A stretch of DNA of 64,000 nucleotides from Chlorokybus atmophyticus (GCA_009103225.1 RHPI01002990.1:171034-235033), one strand, 5' to 3'. Shown: positions 49,513 to 63,018, counted from the stretch's first letter. Notes: a model not told the origin generated them from the sequence alone. Numbers and translations: made by a program.

Positions 49513-51693
49513 ATGGAGATGGAGAGGAGGGATGATGATGCACTGACAGGTGAGAGGCTGCGGTGTGTTAGGCCTCTCCCCTCTCTCTCATGCTAGAGAG
49601 CCAGCAGAGCCATCAACACTTCGATGCTTGCCTGTCATATCCGCCCCTGCTTGTCCGTACGACATGGACACACACTTGATCAATCAGATACTGAGTCAGT
49701 GACTGTACTATCAGTCGAGTCGGTGTTCATTACTTAACGGTTGTGTTGGCAGAGGTGTGGGAGGAGGAGGAGACGGAGGAGGAGGAGGAGGAGCACACTA
49801 CTCGCGTATATGCAGAGCGCTTGCGGGCCTCCTACGACGCTCTGCCAGACCAGGTATGTGTCAGTGCACTGCGTGCTGTGACATTGCACCACGTTCATGC
49901 AAGGCACACGCACGCACACACACACACACACACACACGGTGGTGGTGAGGCATATGCTATGCTCCGTTGCAGTGCGTGCTTCTAACTCACTTGTCACACA
50001 CAACAGGAGGTGACGGAGGCGATGGTGGTGGACAGATGCCTCCCCGCAGACTTCCTGGACGCTGCCGCCGACGACGACATGTGCGCACTCATGTGACTAC
50101 TACTATTGACGACGATGTCTACTAACCTCACCCAAGCAACATGCACACGTACTAATAATTGCACAACACAGTGCGAGTGCGTTGAGTGTGGTGACGCACG
50201 TGCGGCTGGATCGGGAGCGCATCGCCGCCGTTGGCCCCGCACTGCTCTCGACCGCTCCCGCCACCACACACCTATACCTCCAGCACGTACGTGTGTACAT
50301 ACCACCCAACATCAACACGTGCGTGCGTGCGTGTATATGTGCACATGTGCTCGTGTGTGCCTGTGTGTGCGCACGCGTGCATGTGCGTGTGCGTGTGCGT
50401 GTGTGTGGCTGCGCATACACAACACTCCACACTCACGCGCATTTACACGACTTCAGAACCGCATTCACGACGGCTCCCAGTTGGTTCTGCCACGGGCGCT
50501 GCGCTTCCTCTCTCTAGCCCACAACCGCTTAACTGCCGTGCCGACAGCACTTGCCCACTCCTCACACTCTTTACCCAGCCTGATGCTGTTGGACTTGAGT
50601 CACAACAGCATCAAGCGCATCACACCCGGTACGAAAGAAAAGAAGGCACGAGTTGGTGGGATGAGACGTGTGTGATGTTGTCTCTCATGATATATGTGAT
50701 TAGGTGAGGTGCCGCAGTCGGTGAGGTTTCTGATGGTTGCGGGCAATCCGTCCGCGCGCGAGATGAAGCAAGAGGACAAGGATCGGCTCGTTGTTGGGTT
50801 GAGGGTGCTGAGACAACTTGACGAGGAGACCATAGCACACGCCATGCGCAAACAAGCCAGGTGTGGGTTGGGGATATACAAACGTGCACGAACGCACTTA
50901 CACGCACACACATCCAGGCACGTGCGCACCCGCAAAGACACGCACGCGTACAGGGAGTGACACACGCACACTTTCACGCGTGCAAGTACAACCTGCTGCT
51001 CATGCCACAAGCACATCACCAAAATTCGTCATTGCAACTTCAGGCAGCGATTGCGGGCAAGCAATGAAGCCAACATTGTGGGACAGACTGACAGTGACGA
51101 TGGTAGTGATAGTGAAGGTGGTAGTGAGGATAGCGACAGCGTGAGTGGGAGCGAAGGGGGATCACCACATCCAAACGAGAGCGCGCGTTCTCGCACCGTG
51201 CAGAGGTCGACATCGTTGTCGAAATCGGTGGAGAGCATATTTGAGGCCAGCGAAGAAGACGTGGCGGAGGCGAGGTATCAGCTGGCCAAAGCGCGGGACG
51301 ACATGATCACAAACATAAAGATACGCTCCCAAGAGGTACGCAATGTTGCTGTGTTGCAGAGCGTCTTATCATGCACTCTGATGTGTGTGTACACGTGCGT
51401 GCATGCGTGCGCGTGTGCGCCTGCACACAAACCCGTGTGTGTGCGCGTGTGTGCGTGTATACTTCATGACATACTCGCACTACCCACAGAGGGAGCAAAT
51501 GCAATCAAGGATCCAGCTCAACACCACTTCCAATCTGCGGCGGTCTTGTCCAGCAGCAATAACAAAATTCGCTCCCGCCATGACGATGATGATGCCCCCG
51601 CACAACCGCGATCTCGCCTGCGGGCCCACACGCCTGGAGCCCCTGAGGCTCAGCACGGGGTCGCTCAGCCTCAGCAAACCCGCAGTGGGATGA
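49513..51693 (+). CDS. LRRC46-like leucine-rich-repeat protein
   Basis: Eight exons (49513-49549, 49753-49853, 50007-50080, 50172-50286, 50457-50628, 50704-50860, 51044-51335, 51490-51693) encode about 383 residues. An acidic N-terminus (VWEEEETEEEEEEH) is followed by SDS22-type LRRs at about 70-165: VTHVRLDRERIAAVG, TTHLYLQHNRI, LRFLSLAHNRL, LMLLDLSHNSI and VRFLMVAGNP. The spacing and the VRLD-YLQ-LSLA-LDLS series resemble LRRC46, which functions in sperm/ciliary axonemes of animals. A Ser/Asp/Glu-rich segment and basic tail follow. The first exon is only 37 nt. The last exon frame is set by phase; another frame is also open there, so the final 68 residues are less sure. Confidence 0.78.
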
Positions 51694-52297
51694 TGTGTAC
51701 ACTGATTGTACATTGCTTGATACGAATTGTATAAGAGAAGGAATGGGGAATGCGTGCATGCAAGGTCACACACGCCTTGTTCACATGCAAGCTAACAGCA
51801 GCACAACAACTCACCATCGCGACCACCGGTCTCAACCACGCACCTGCTATCTACCACGCCTACCTCTACCTCTACCACTACTGCCCCCCTGTTAGTCATG
51901 CAGGCATGCACGGCAAGCTCAGGCACCTGCGCATGCGCGTCTTTTGACAGGACATGTCTTGTCACAACCCAGGCCTGAGTGTAAGTTTGTTGCACAGTTT
52001 GTGGGTGTGTGACTTGCACTTGTGGCGACATATACAACTGTGCAGCAAACATACTGACATTCTTCATTGCACTTGCACTCCATACTATCAACCTGTGGGC
52101 TAAATGGGCTAAATGCCTGTATAACCTAGCATCAATCACCCCTACTTCAGCCAACAAAACCATAAGAGCGCTATCTATGCACACAACACAAAACAACTAC
52201 GTGTCGCTATCTCGTTTGTATGGAAGTGAAGTAGTTCCCTTGTTGCTCGCATTGACACAACAGCAGCGCCATCCGTTTTGGTCTATCATCGTCACCA
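51694..52297. other. Convergent spacer, nothing coding seen
   Basis: 3' flanks of the LRRC46-like gene and the Cys-rich membrane protein gene. There is a short CTACCTCTACC repeat near 51853-51880. Confidence 0.5.
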
Positions 52298-53987
52298 TCA
52301 GTAGCGCTGCATTTGCTGCATGGGCGGCGGCTGCATCACGCCGAGCTGAGGCGCGTCCTTGCCGTCTCTCCGGTCAAGCTCCAGCTTGTGCTGAGTCTGT
52401 TGTCACAACAAAAGCCAGGAAATCACACAACAATCACATGAGCACTGCTACTCTCACCAGTCTTAGCACAACAACCGCATCAAGAAGTCATTACACGTAC
52501 CTGCATGCACGCGCAAACCCTGCATGAATGGAGTGAAGAGAGTTAGCAGCAGGACTAGAGAAGAAGCTAACTCTCCACAAAAACAAGACATGAAGCATTT
52601 GAGAAGTCAGCTGTAAAACACTCACGTGCACCAGAAGACATCTGATATGAGGTCGATGCAGTTGGCAAGCTGCGCGATCTCGTCGTTGCCGGATATGCAC
52701 GCCACGATACTGCAGATGCACGCAAGCTGCTGAAGTGCAAACATCGTGCCCTGCACACACAACAGCATCAGTGTTGGTAGTGTGTCATATTGACGATGCT
52801 GCTGCGAATAATGATGATGAAATGCTTACAATGAGGCAGTTGTCGCATGGTGTGGTCTGCACGCGCAGCTCGTCCTGGATCATGAAACGCGTGGACGCCA
52901 CCGACTGCGCGAAGCAGACAAATACCTGCCCCAAGCAAACAGATGAATATTCAAACATGCGCGCACATACTCTCACTCTCAGCTGCCAACAAGAGAAGCA
53001 CTGAAATCCATACACAACAACCACACCTCAAGGCATAGGCAGAACTCCGGGCAGCTCTGCTCGCCCATGCGGCCGCTGCAAGGGCAGTACCCGCCGCAGC
53101 AAACATACCTGAAGAGAGAGAGAGAGAGAGAGACAGTTGTTTTACATTGATGGTATTGATGATAGTATTGGTATGAGAGTGAGCGAGGCGCTTTGCACAC
53201 TGCATGAGCTTGTGCTTACCTGGACATGTCGCCATAGAGGGCGCGCTTTCGGAGGGAGTAGGAGGCGCAATACGAGCACACGCCAGCAAACAGGCAGTCT
53301 GTTGTACATTGTCGCAAAAGTCAGTCACTTTGAGGACAAGCGAGACAAGAGAGGGATGGAAAACACAAAAGAGCGAACACACAACTGCCAGCTGTAGTGA
53401 CTGTTGAGCGGTAGTGACGCTTGTTATGTGCTTGTTGTAGTTGTTGTTGTTCATAACTTTCTGAAAGGAGAGACTGTTACTGTGCAACTGTTTCACAGCG
53501 CGTGGTCAGGCGTTATCAGGAGACAAAGTAGCATCGACACGCTGTGTTCATGCATGAAGGGTTTCAGGCGTGCAGCACCAGGGGTAGGAGTCTCCTTTTC
53601 TTATATGACATGGCATTGCGTGGTTTGGTGCTCAACTAGTAAAAGTGGATGGGTCAGAGAGTAGAGTCTACGGTTAGCATTGAACTTAGGGCTGAATTTG
53701 AGTTTGAGGGCGGTCAACAGTCATTATGAGGCGTGCTGCTTGAGCCACAGGAGTGCTCGCAATGACGAACACCGTACGGGGCGGGCATGCATGCATGCGT
53801 ACATGCAACATGTGTGAGTACGCACGCGAGTGCATGCAGAATTCAGCACACATGCATGCATGCGACTGAGTGAGTGGCACTTACAGCCCGGGGCTTCGCA
53901 GCACGCGCGGTTGAGCGGCGTCCGCCAGACGTTGCGGTACGCCTTGCGGGCGTCCAGCTGCGCGTACCGCTCCTGCTTCGACACCAT
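52298..53987 (-). CDS. Conserved plant-type Cys-rich integral membrane protein
   Basis: Seven exons (53885-53987, 53220-53298, 53027-53108, 52830-52925, 52626-52750, 52501-52519, 52298-52396) encode about 200 residues. The sequence closely follows a land-plant family annotated only as integral membrane protein: MVSKQERYAQLDARKAYRNV, CASYSLRKRALYGDMSRY, CCGGYCPCSGRMGEQSCPEF, CFAQSVASTRFMIQDEL, TTPCDNCLIGTMFALQQLAC, WCTVCACMQTQHKLELDRRD and a Pro/Met/Gln tail ending MQPPPMQQMQRY. The many CC/CxC pairs and two hydrophobic stretches recall PLAC8-like proteins. Land-plant members have a longer Pro/Tyr/Gly tail that is missing here. The molecular function is unknown to me. Exon 6 is only 19 nt but encodes the invariant VCACMQ. 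It is divergent with the DPY30-motif gene. Confidence 0.9.
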
Positions 53988-54629
53988 TGTGCTTCCCTTA
54001 CCTCACCTCACCTCCGCTCCCCTGCCCTCCCCGACTACGGCGGCGGCGGCAAGGACCAAAGCTTGCTCTCACAGGCCTCCTGTCTTTGGCTCCCTCGCAC
54101 CACGCCTGCTACTTGACCACGACTCCTCGCACAATGCTTCCGTCGTGCCCCCGCCCCCCCTGCCGACACCGCCGCCTTCACCGCCTACACCGCCGTCGCT
54201 GTCACGCCCGAATTGCCACGTGGCATGCAATCACTCATCACACAGCAGTGCTGCTGGCTGCGTCTCTCGCGCCGATATCGAGTCCACCGCCTTGGCCGTA
54301 TACAAAAGATTCCTCGTATCGGCAGGAAAGAGACATCGTGAGCTGAGCGAGATAACTTCACGCCTCAACCGGATATCTTGACTCTACGATAGTGATGTCT
54401 TGCAGTCACGTGCTGAGACAAGCAGTGCGGGGAAAGGCAAGTGGCAGCGGCGAGGGACGAGGAGCGAGAGTTGTTGGAGCGCTTGTGATTGATACAGTGG
54501 ATTGGAGAAAAGGATAGTAGGAGGTGGTTTTGTATTTTAGCTTCCATACTGCGTCATTTGGGTTGCGGACAGGAGGGGGGGGCGTTAAAAGCCGTTGGAA
54601 GCAGGGCTGAGTGCTGGGGCGCGTGAGCG
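53988..54629. promoter_or_regulatory. Divergent promoter Cys-rich protein / DPY30-motif gene
   Basis: CACGTG cores at 54221-54226 and 54407-54412. A plus-strand open stretch ending at 54381 (DIESTALAVYKRFL) reads protein-like, but has no usable start or splice and is left out as a gene. Confidence 0.45.
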
Positions 54630-55926
<1,297 letters not shown>

Positions 55927-56681
55927 CTTCAACTAACATAGATGATGACACTTACAACAGTCCTTTGCAATGTGTGTTGCACACGCCTCGCAGCTGCTTT
56001 GCGTGCATGCAGTCGTCATGAAGTGAAGCCGTCGTGTGTAGGTTTCGGTTGACACCAGTGCAGTCTTGATGAGCTTCGCAGCAGCTGGCAGGTCGTGTAC
56101 GACCGATTGAAGCACGCGAAAAGTAAATTAGCTCCCTGGTCAGCAGTCTCGTGATTGAGAAGGGAAGACAGCTTAAACCAGTTCAGTGAATGCCGCACCT
56201 CTCTCGTATGTGGGTCGGCCATGGCTCTGCTGATAGTGATGATGCTGATGATAATTTTAGGTGTGGGCTACAGTGGAAGCTACAAGCACGCAAACTTGCC
56301 AAAAAAACAAAAAGGAGCAGTTACAAACAACAACATCATGGCAAGCGACCAGTTGACGACTTATTACCGCCGCATCATGTTGTGAACAGAGTAGAGTAGA
56401 CAGTATGTGTCCCGAGTTCCCCCACAGTCAACCCAATCACATCAAGGTCATGCTACAATGAACTGCATGCCGCCCACGTTATGTAAAACCCGTGAGCACG
56501 TTGCCAAGAGAGAATGAACACAACAAGCGGTACACAAACATAAACCAACGGATGCCCATACATTTGCGGGTAGAAGGAGAGAGACTGTTCCCTCAGGTAT
56601 GTATATAGCTATTGCACTACTCCTTATATGTACATGTACGTGTTTGCTGGCACTGCACACAACAACCGCTGTGCTTCCTTC
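55927..56681. other. Spacer with no supported gene
   Basis: 3' flanks of the DPY30-motif gene (+) and the tail-anchored protein gene (-). Short open frames on both strands lack splice or family support. Confidence 0.45.
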
Positions 56682-57257
56682 TCACTGCTGCAGTCTATGC
56701 ACGAGGGCGACCGCGGCCACCGCGCACGCGACGGAGGCCGCCGTGGCAGCGACAAGCGCCATGAGGACCGAGGAGGAGAAAGAGGAGGCGGAGGAGGCGA
56801 GGGAGGGAGAGCTTCCAGGCCTGACTCTGGCCTTGGCGCTGCAAGAAAGGAAGGCGGGGGAAAGCAAGTCAGTAAGACTGATCGGCAGCAGCATTGCTTT
56901 GCAGCAGTGCGACACAAAGCAAGTGTGCGTTGTGCTCATCGCCGTGCCGTTTTCAAACCAACACCGCAAAGCTGGCTTGAGCGGCTTGTCTTTCTACTGG
57001 CATGCTGTGTGAGCCAATACAAGGCATGTTGGTATCAACAACCAATCAAGTTTCATTTGATTTGAACGCACTGACAGTGGGATAAACAAATGAAGAGGAA
57101 TACCACTTCATTGTGCGCATAGAGAGGTATGCAGCAGGGTCAGCAGCCTGGCCTACCTCCTGCCAGCGCCGGAGTCTCTGGCCAGCAGCGACCGGCCGAT
57201 CTTCGTGCGGTGCTCAGCCGCCCTAGAGGACAAACCCTGCACATCCCGCTTCGCCAT
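56682..57257 (-). CDS. Tiny tail-anchored membrane protein
   Basis: Exons 57157-57257 and 56682-56838 join in phase 2 at GT-AG and give 85 residues. The N-terminus is basic and hydrophilic (MAKRDVQGLSSRAAEHRTKI), a Ser/Ala linker follows, and the last 30 residues contain one hydrophobic helix (VLMALVAATAASVACAVAAV) and a short basic tail (HRLQQ). That layout is typical of a C-tail-anchored protein of the ER, mitochondrial outer membrane or plastid envelope. I do not recognise a family. Support is the matched phase, GC-rich codon use and the divergent arrangement with the Nudix gene, 179 bp away. Confidence 0.55.
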
Positions 57258-57436
57258 GACGACGAAGCTCATTCACCCGCCGCCGCCGCCGCCGCCGCTG
57301 CCGCTAGCAACACTCACGTGCGCACAGTTGAGGTCGCGCGTCACGTGTTGTGCCCCAGCGCACAAGCTCTGTGCGCTGTTGTGCTCCGAACCTAAACCTA
57401 AGCCCTGCACTCCAACGAGCCTCGCCACGTGGCGCG
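57258..57436. promoter_or_regulatory. Short divergent promoter with three CACGTG cores
   Basis: CACGTG cores at about 57315, 57342 and 57426 within 179 bp, plus a telo-box-like AAACCTAA near 57393. Confidence 0.55.
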
Positions 57437-58858
57437 ATGCGGGCGCCGGCGGTGGCGGCGGCGGCGGTCGTCCATCAAGCAGTGGTGGCGGCGCGGTCTG
57501 TGGGGCGGTCGGTGAGGGCTGGGCCGGGTGGCGTGACGTCAAGGCGGCGCTCAGCGCAGCACAGCCTCAAGCCAGGCTCCTGGGCGCTGCGAGCATTCAG
57601 GCTTCGAGCTGGGCGTCGTCCTGAGAGCTCCTCTTCGTCGTCCTCCTCCTCTTCCTCTCTCTCCTCCCCGTCCTCCTACGACGCCGGTGTGATAGCCTGC
57701 GCTACAGGCAATGGCGTCGGCGAGCATATCAATAACAATGCTGCGTCAGGCCCTGCTTTCCAGGAGGTGCCTGACAGCAGCTATAGGCGCAATGTGGGCA
57801 TTTGCCTCGTCAACGCTAACAATGAGGCAAGCATATTAGATACGTGTGTATATCTGAGGCTGGTGATTCCTTCACCAGGCTCTAGCCAATCAAGAGATTT
57901 CAGAACATTTTGACGCAATGGGCGGGCAGCATGTGCAGTCCGTTTCATGATTCTCCAACAAGTATGTCTGCAATGTCTGAATGCATATGGCATGTATGCA
58001 AGCGTGTGTTGTATTCTTTGCAGGCGTTTGTTGGGTTGAGACCCTTTCCCAACTTCTCCTCTACCTGGCAGATGCCACAGGTGAGGAAGCACCAAGTACA
58101 TTGCAGGCTTGTGGAATTGACACACAATGTTGATGTGCTCTTGATCACTGCAGGGTGGGATTGATGAAGGCGAGGACCCACTTGAGGCGGCTGTGCGCGA
58201 GTTGCAAGAGGAGACAGGTGTTGTGAGCGCTGAGCTCATTGCTTCGGTACCGTGTACACAGTCATTAAGGTTTTTCGCCACTCGCTTGTTAATATCAACG
58301 AACATTTGTGTGTACTTACATACACATATTACTCACCATCCGATGCGGTGGCAGCATCCTGGATGGCTAGCGTACACGTTCCCCGATGATGTCCAGCATC
58401 AGTTGACCGATTGGAAGGGCAAGTACATAGGCCAAACACAAAAATGGTATGATGTTGCTGAACATTGTTCACAGTATAAATATTCTTCACAGTGTTTGGG
58501 TTGTTACATTAGCATTGTAATGAGTTATCTCAATGTCAACCCTCGCAGGTTCCTCTTTCGGTTTACGGGCGATGAGTCTGAGATGAACCTGGAAGGGGGC
58601 GAAGAGATTGAGTTTGTGCAGTGGCGGTGGGCACCATTTGACTCTGTTCTGAGCTCGGTGAGTGGATGTGGCCTCCTCTTTTCTCTTCATGTAACAATAA
58701 GGGCAAGGGCTTGGCTCCATTGCTTAACTAGTGCAGCCGTGGGCTTGACATGCTGTGGACTTGCTTGCCAGGTGGTTGATTTCAAAAAAGAAGTGTACAG
58801 GGAGGTGCTCGCGCACTTCACTTCTGTGCTTGCGGAAATGCCTGCGCTACATAAGTAA
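57437..58858 (+). CDS. Nudix hydrolase, RppH/NUDT26-27-like, plastid-type
   Basis: Six exons (57437-57826, 58024-58080, 58154-58246, 58355-58446, 58549-58657, 58772-58858) encode about 275 residues. Residues 1-100 form an Ala/Arg/Ser-rich leader, fitting a transit peptide. The catalytic domain begins SSYRRNVGICLVNANNE, continues STWQMPQGGIDEGED and RELQEETG (Nudix box, complete), then WLAYTFPDDVQHQLTDW, YIGQTQKWFLFRFTG and VVDFKKEVYREVL. This is the diadenosine-polyphosphate / RNA 5'-pyrophosphohydrolase subfamily (bacterial RppH, plant NUDX26/27), which hydrolyses Ap4A-type signals or trims 5' triphosphates. Exon 1 appears to end at a GC donor (AATGAG|GCAAGC); a GT 18 nt downstream would keep the frame and add seven residues not expected from relatives. 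Confidence 0.92.
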
Positions 58859-60146
58859 TGACGTTGTTGAGGATGGCGTGCTGACTCAGTACCCTGCCAG
58901 TCGCCTGCTGGCCAACCAGTATCTGATATACGATAAGATATATAGGATATGATACAGTGCATTGCAGTCCTGATACATGGTGCAGATCTTATTCACACAC
59001 GCGCGCACGCGCACATACAGACTGCACTGTGGTCAATGGTGCCTTCACACGTACGTTCTACACTTTGTGATACACAGGGGACAGGGTTGTGTACAAAGTA
59101 TGCAATGCGGTGCATGTGAACATGCATTTATGCACAGTCACAGTCAGCATGCAAGCAATCACAGCCATTGCATTACACCACCGGGCTATACAACATCCGT
59201 TGTGCAGGTGATCGCATATGCATGTGCATGCTTACATGGCTGATGGGGTGGTACGGGTAGTGTAGCGTGTTAGGTAGGCGAATGAACTCGGCGGTCAACT
59301 TTATAATGGTGTTGTTGGTATGTGCCATGTCACTCTGCATGCTGCTGACTGTGCATGCCACTACGCATGTGCATTTCCGTTTCGCATTGTTTGTACAACG
59401 TGGGTGGAAGCACTGCCAGAACCATTGCTTGCATTTGCACCCTTGCAACCACAGTCACCCCCAAGTTCTCTCTCTCATCACTAGTACAGCAACATCGTCA
59501 CACCAAGCTACGTACTGTCATCCATGTCTATCACACTGCACCAGCATACGCACACGCACACCTACACAACTACACGGCTGCAGCCGCCAGCACAGCGTCG
59601 TTGGCGCTGCCGTCTGGACCGGACCCCAGCCCGGTACGGCCGCCACGTGTCGTGCCTAATGAGTAGGTAGGTTAACATGTAGCCCGGTGGTGTTATATGT
59701 AGATGCATGCATGCGGGGTGCCGAGTTGCTATGTGACGTGTGAGTGTGCTTTGCACGCGCGTGGTGCAGCTTGCATCTGTTTTATGAGAGTGCCGTTGAG
59801 TGGCGCTGGTCAGAGTAGAGCCTTTGTATAAAGCAGCTCTGCTACATATGTGTAAGGCTCGCATAGGCCTCCTGGTCGTGGAACTTTATATGTGCAGATG
59901 TAGAACGTGTGCTCCCTTCCCATTTGAGATGTGACTCACTGTGTGTTGATGACCTAGCCGTGCCTCAAGTGTGAACAATGATCGTTGACCAGCACAGCGA
60001 GCACACAAAACCGGTGTATAGTATAATCTGTGCATATAGAACAGCTCAGCGTGGCGTCGATAACTGCAAATCACCCGGACACGGTGTAAACAAGACATGT
60101 CTGCTATCTACACAGCAACCTCACTGCCTACACAGCAGCCTCACTG
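58859..60146. other. Convergent spacer, one exon-like patch
   Basis: At about 59577-59666 (+) a GC-rich open patch after TACACGGCTGCAG reads ASTASLALPSGPDPSPVRPP to a stop, like a last exon. I found no upstream exon to pair with it. The rest is CA/TGCATGC-rich spacer. Confidence 0.35.
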
Positions 60147-62366
60147 TCACGTAACTGCTACAATAATGCTACGCACCCTCTTCCAAGGCCGAAGCAATGC
60201 AATATCCTCTTCCAACTGCGCAGCATCATCTGCAACTAGACTGTGATGCGCATCCCTGTGGTCATCATCATCTCGCTCATCATGTGCGCCAGTTGGCACA
60301 GTCGAAGCGTGCTGTGTCCTGTGTGCAATTTCCGTCAGCATCCTCTGCTTGGTCTCCTCCAACTCAGCCAGCTCCTCCCTTGCTTTCTGCATCCGCCTTG
60401 CCAACTCGTCCGCTTCCCTGGCCCTCTCCTCCGCCTGCAAAATGTATCTCCAGGTCAATGCATCTTCCCGATTAATGCGCACAAGCAGTCTCAACAAGCG
60501 CATCAATACACACCTCCAACCGCTCTTGATCAGCAATTGCTGCCAGCCGCTGCTCTTCGGCGCGTCTCTCTGCCTTCTCCCGCCGTCCCCTCTCTTCCAA
60601 CTCCTCCTGCATGCGCTCCTCCTCTTCCACCCGCAATCGCTCAGCCTGCATGCACTGCCATTGATCAATTGCAACCAACGTACTGATGCAACACGCGGGA
60701 AACACACTCTGTTTGTGAGTATCATACCTCTGCTTGCTGTCTTTCCTCTTCCTGTCTTTTGAGCCGGTCCGCCTCCGCTTTGGCTTCGGCAGCCCTTCGC
60801 TCCTCCTCAAGCTGCTTCCTCCTTTTCTCTATCTCTTCTCTCCTGCCAGACATGCAGCAATTGAGCGCACATCACCATCAAAAAAGCTTTACCCATGTGA
60901 AAATAGTAACAAAAAAAGCAGATAAGTTGCCATGTACCGCTGTGACATAATCATAGGCAGAGGCTGGTGTGCAAGCATGCTTGACATACTGCTGCATTGA
61001 GGTGGGTGACTGTAGTAATTTGGTGTGTAAGTGTTGTTGGCCCGTGTGTGCAGTGTTCAGATTGGAGGGAACTCAAAATGTTGAAACTCTTACCTGCTCC
61101 GCTCTGTGGCTGCTTGTTCTGCTGCGCGCTGCAGCCGTTGCTTTTCCATCTTGCGAGCTCGGACGTTTTTCTCACTAAAGAAGCCTGCGGTATCGACTGC
61201 GAGATTGTAGTCCACTACCAACGGGGAGCCGTCCTTCTTCAAGAGCTTCCCAGACAACACTTCAAGTGCCTGAAACACGCAAGATGAAGAAAAGCAACAA
61301 CTCCACATGCGTGAAACTACAATGTGCAAGACGTCCAACTCACCTTGAGGAACTCGTTGTGTGTTTGGAACTGCACATACACGCTGCAGCTGAAGGCCGA
61401 CTTGACGTCCCCGCCTGTCGGGTTGTGTTGATGTTGGCGTTAGCGAGCCTGTGTAGGGCGTTCAAGTGTAACACCAATCAATGCGCAATCATCAGCGGAC
61501 CGGAAGAAGAAGTAGAAGCGTCTTGATCAACAATCTCCAGTGTGCGCACTTCCCCGAGCTTGGACATGATGCCGTGCGTCACCAGAAAGGATGGCTTCGT
61601 GGACACGCGGGGCTCAGCAAGCCACCTGTGAGGTATGTTGTGCAAAGTGATTGTGTCCGGCCGCTCTCCAGGAGAAGCACTCTTATACCCTGATATGCAA
61701 ATTTGGGTCAACAGGCTGGCAATCACAGAACAGCAAATCACGTTCACTAAAGCCTACCACTGGAGCTCACGCCATAGATGCTCTCCCAGGTTGTACGCAG
61801 CTTGTCAATAGAGTCACCATCAGCAATGCGACAGCTGCAATGCGTGACAGTGTCAGTGTACGGTGTACCATGCTGTGTGTGCGCAGGCGTGCGCGTGTGT
61901 GTATTCATACGCGCATCCAAGCAAGCTTGTATATGCGCGTATGAATGTGGGTGTGTTTGCGGGTGCGGATGCACGTGCATGTGCATGGGTGCATGCACAT
62001 GTGGCATCACTCTCACCGGCAAACAAGACGCACACCACCAATGGAGAGCTCTGTGCCATCCATTGCGCTGACAACTTGTGCACCATCAGAGTCCCAAAGA
62101 CGCAGCCGCATTGTCGCAGCAGGCACATCCTGTTAAAGCATACGTCACAACCTTGGCTGCAATCACTGACATCTATGACTCTCAACAAGTAACGCAACAT
62201 TGCCACGGTAACAAGCAAAAAAACCCCACACATAGGAGCAACAGTCACTGCTCAAACGCCTGCATGTGTCGCACTGCTGAAGACTATCACAAGCCCCAAT
62301 TATTCTTATAAGTGTAATGCACAACGGACATACCTCAGGAGTGATGCTCGTAAAACAATGACAACC
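60147..62366 (-). CDS. AKAP17A-like RRM and coiled-coil splicing-factor protein, 5' end uncertain
   Basis: Ten exons: 62334-62366, 62017-62129, 61758-61834, 61501-61689, 61344-61414, 61094-61269, 60728-60842, 60514-60645, 60147-60434 plus an unplaced start. About 397 residues are visible. The order matches human AKAP17A (XE7): an N-terminal fold ending in AMDGTELSIGGVRLV, then ERPDTITLHNIPHRWLA opening an RRM-like domain, GIMSKLGEVRTLEIVDQD, YVQFQTHNEFLKALEVLSGK and SPLVVDYNLAVDTAGFFSEK. A long Glu/Arg/Lys helix (RKMEKQRLQRAA onward) runs to the C-terminus. In animals the family sits in nuclear speckles and affects alternative splicing. The first exon may be 62782-63018, which could join in phase 0, but the 33-nt exon is a weak call. 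Confidence 0.72.
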
Positions 62367-62781
62367 CTGAGAGTGAGTTGGAACAGTGGGGCAACGGCCG
62401 CATGTATGAGAATCTTTCATATTATGTTGTATGGCTCCTTGCATATGAGTCGGTACGTTCCATGTGAACCTGAACCTGAACATAAATGTGGGATTCCGCA
62501 TTCAACTAATGTGAACAGTTGTGCTGTTTATTGTGGGGTCAATGCAAACGACACGTACAATTATTCAAGCTGACCACTCCAAACAGAGACATTGTTTAGT
62601 TTACAAGTATAACATGGCGAACACACTGTGAAACTGCTTCTCTGTATACAAGTCTCTTTCTGCTTGTATTTTCTTATTATGTTCGTGCGCACGTTCTGTA
62701 TGATGGACATACACGCAGCATAGTAAAAACGGGTTTGTCACACACGGCGTTGGCTGCAAAAAGCACGAGCAGTAGAAGCAT

Positions 62782-63018
62782 TCAGAGCACCTGGGCGGCG
62801 GCGGTGCGGGCATGGTGTAGCTGCGCCGGTCGTTTATCGATGGCAAGGTCGGCGTCGGCAGGGGTGAGGGCGGCGCGGGTCTGAAGGAGGGCTTTGGTCA
62901 GCTCCCGGAGCTGCCACGCGTCCACGCCCTTTTGCCCGACGCCCTTGCCTTGCTTGCGAACAAAGTCCAGCACCACAACGGCGCATTCCACCAGACGCAG
63001 ACCCTCGCAAAGCTCCAT
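62782..63018 (-). CDS. 78-codon ORF, separate small gene or first exon of the AKAP17A-like gene
   Basis: The ATG at 63018 starts a GC-rich, helical, hydrophilic peptide (MELCEGLRLVECAVVVLDFV, then KGVDAWQLRELTKALLQT). It ends either at the stop at 62782 or by splicing at GCCCAG|GTGCTC just before it. The second choice is in phase with the 33-nt exon at 62366. Codon use resembles neighbouring genes. The family is not recognised. Confidence 0.45.
   Translation of the reverse strand: MELCEGLRLVECAVVVLDFVRKQGKGVGQKGVDAWQLRELTKALLQTRAALTPADADLAIDKRPAQLHHARTAAAQVL

Noticed and set aside
53830-54381. 183-codon plus-strand frame with a Pro-rich centre
   Set aside because: It overlaps the first exon of the Cys-rich protein gene and the divergent promoter, and no consistent splice phase links it to the DPY30-motif gene.
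57827-57844. GT donor at 57845 for Nudix exon 1 (adds seven codons)
   Set aside because: It keeps the frame but lengthens the loop before STWQMPQ beyond what I recall for relatives. The GC donor at 57827 fits better; RNA data would decide.
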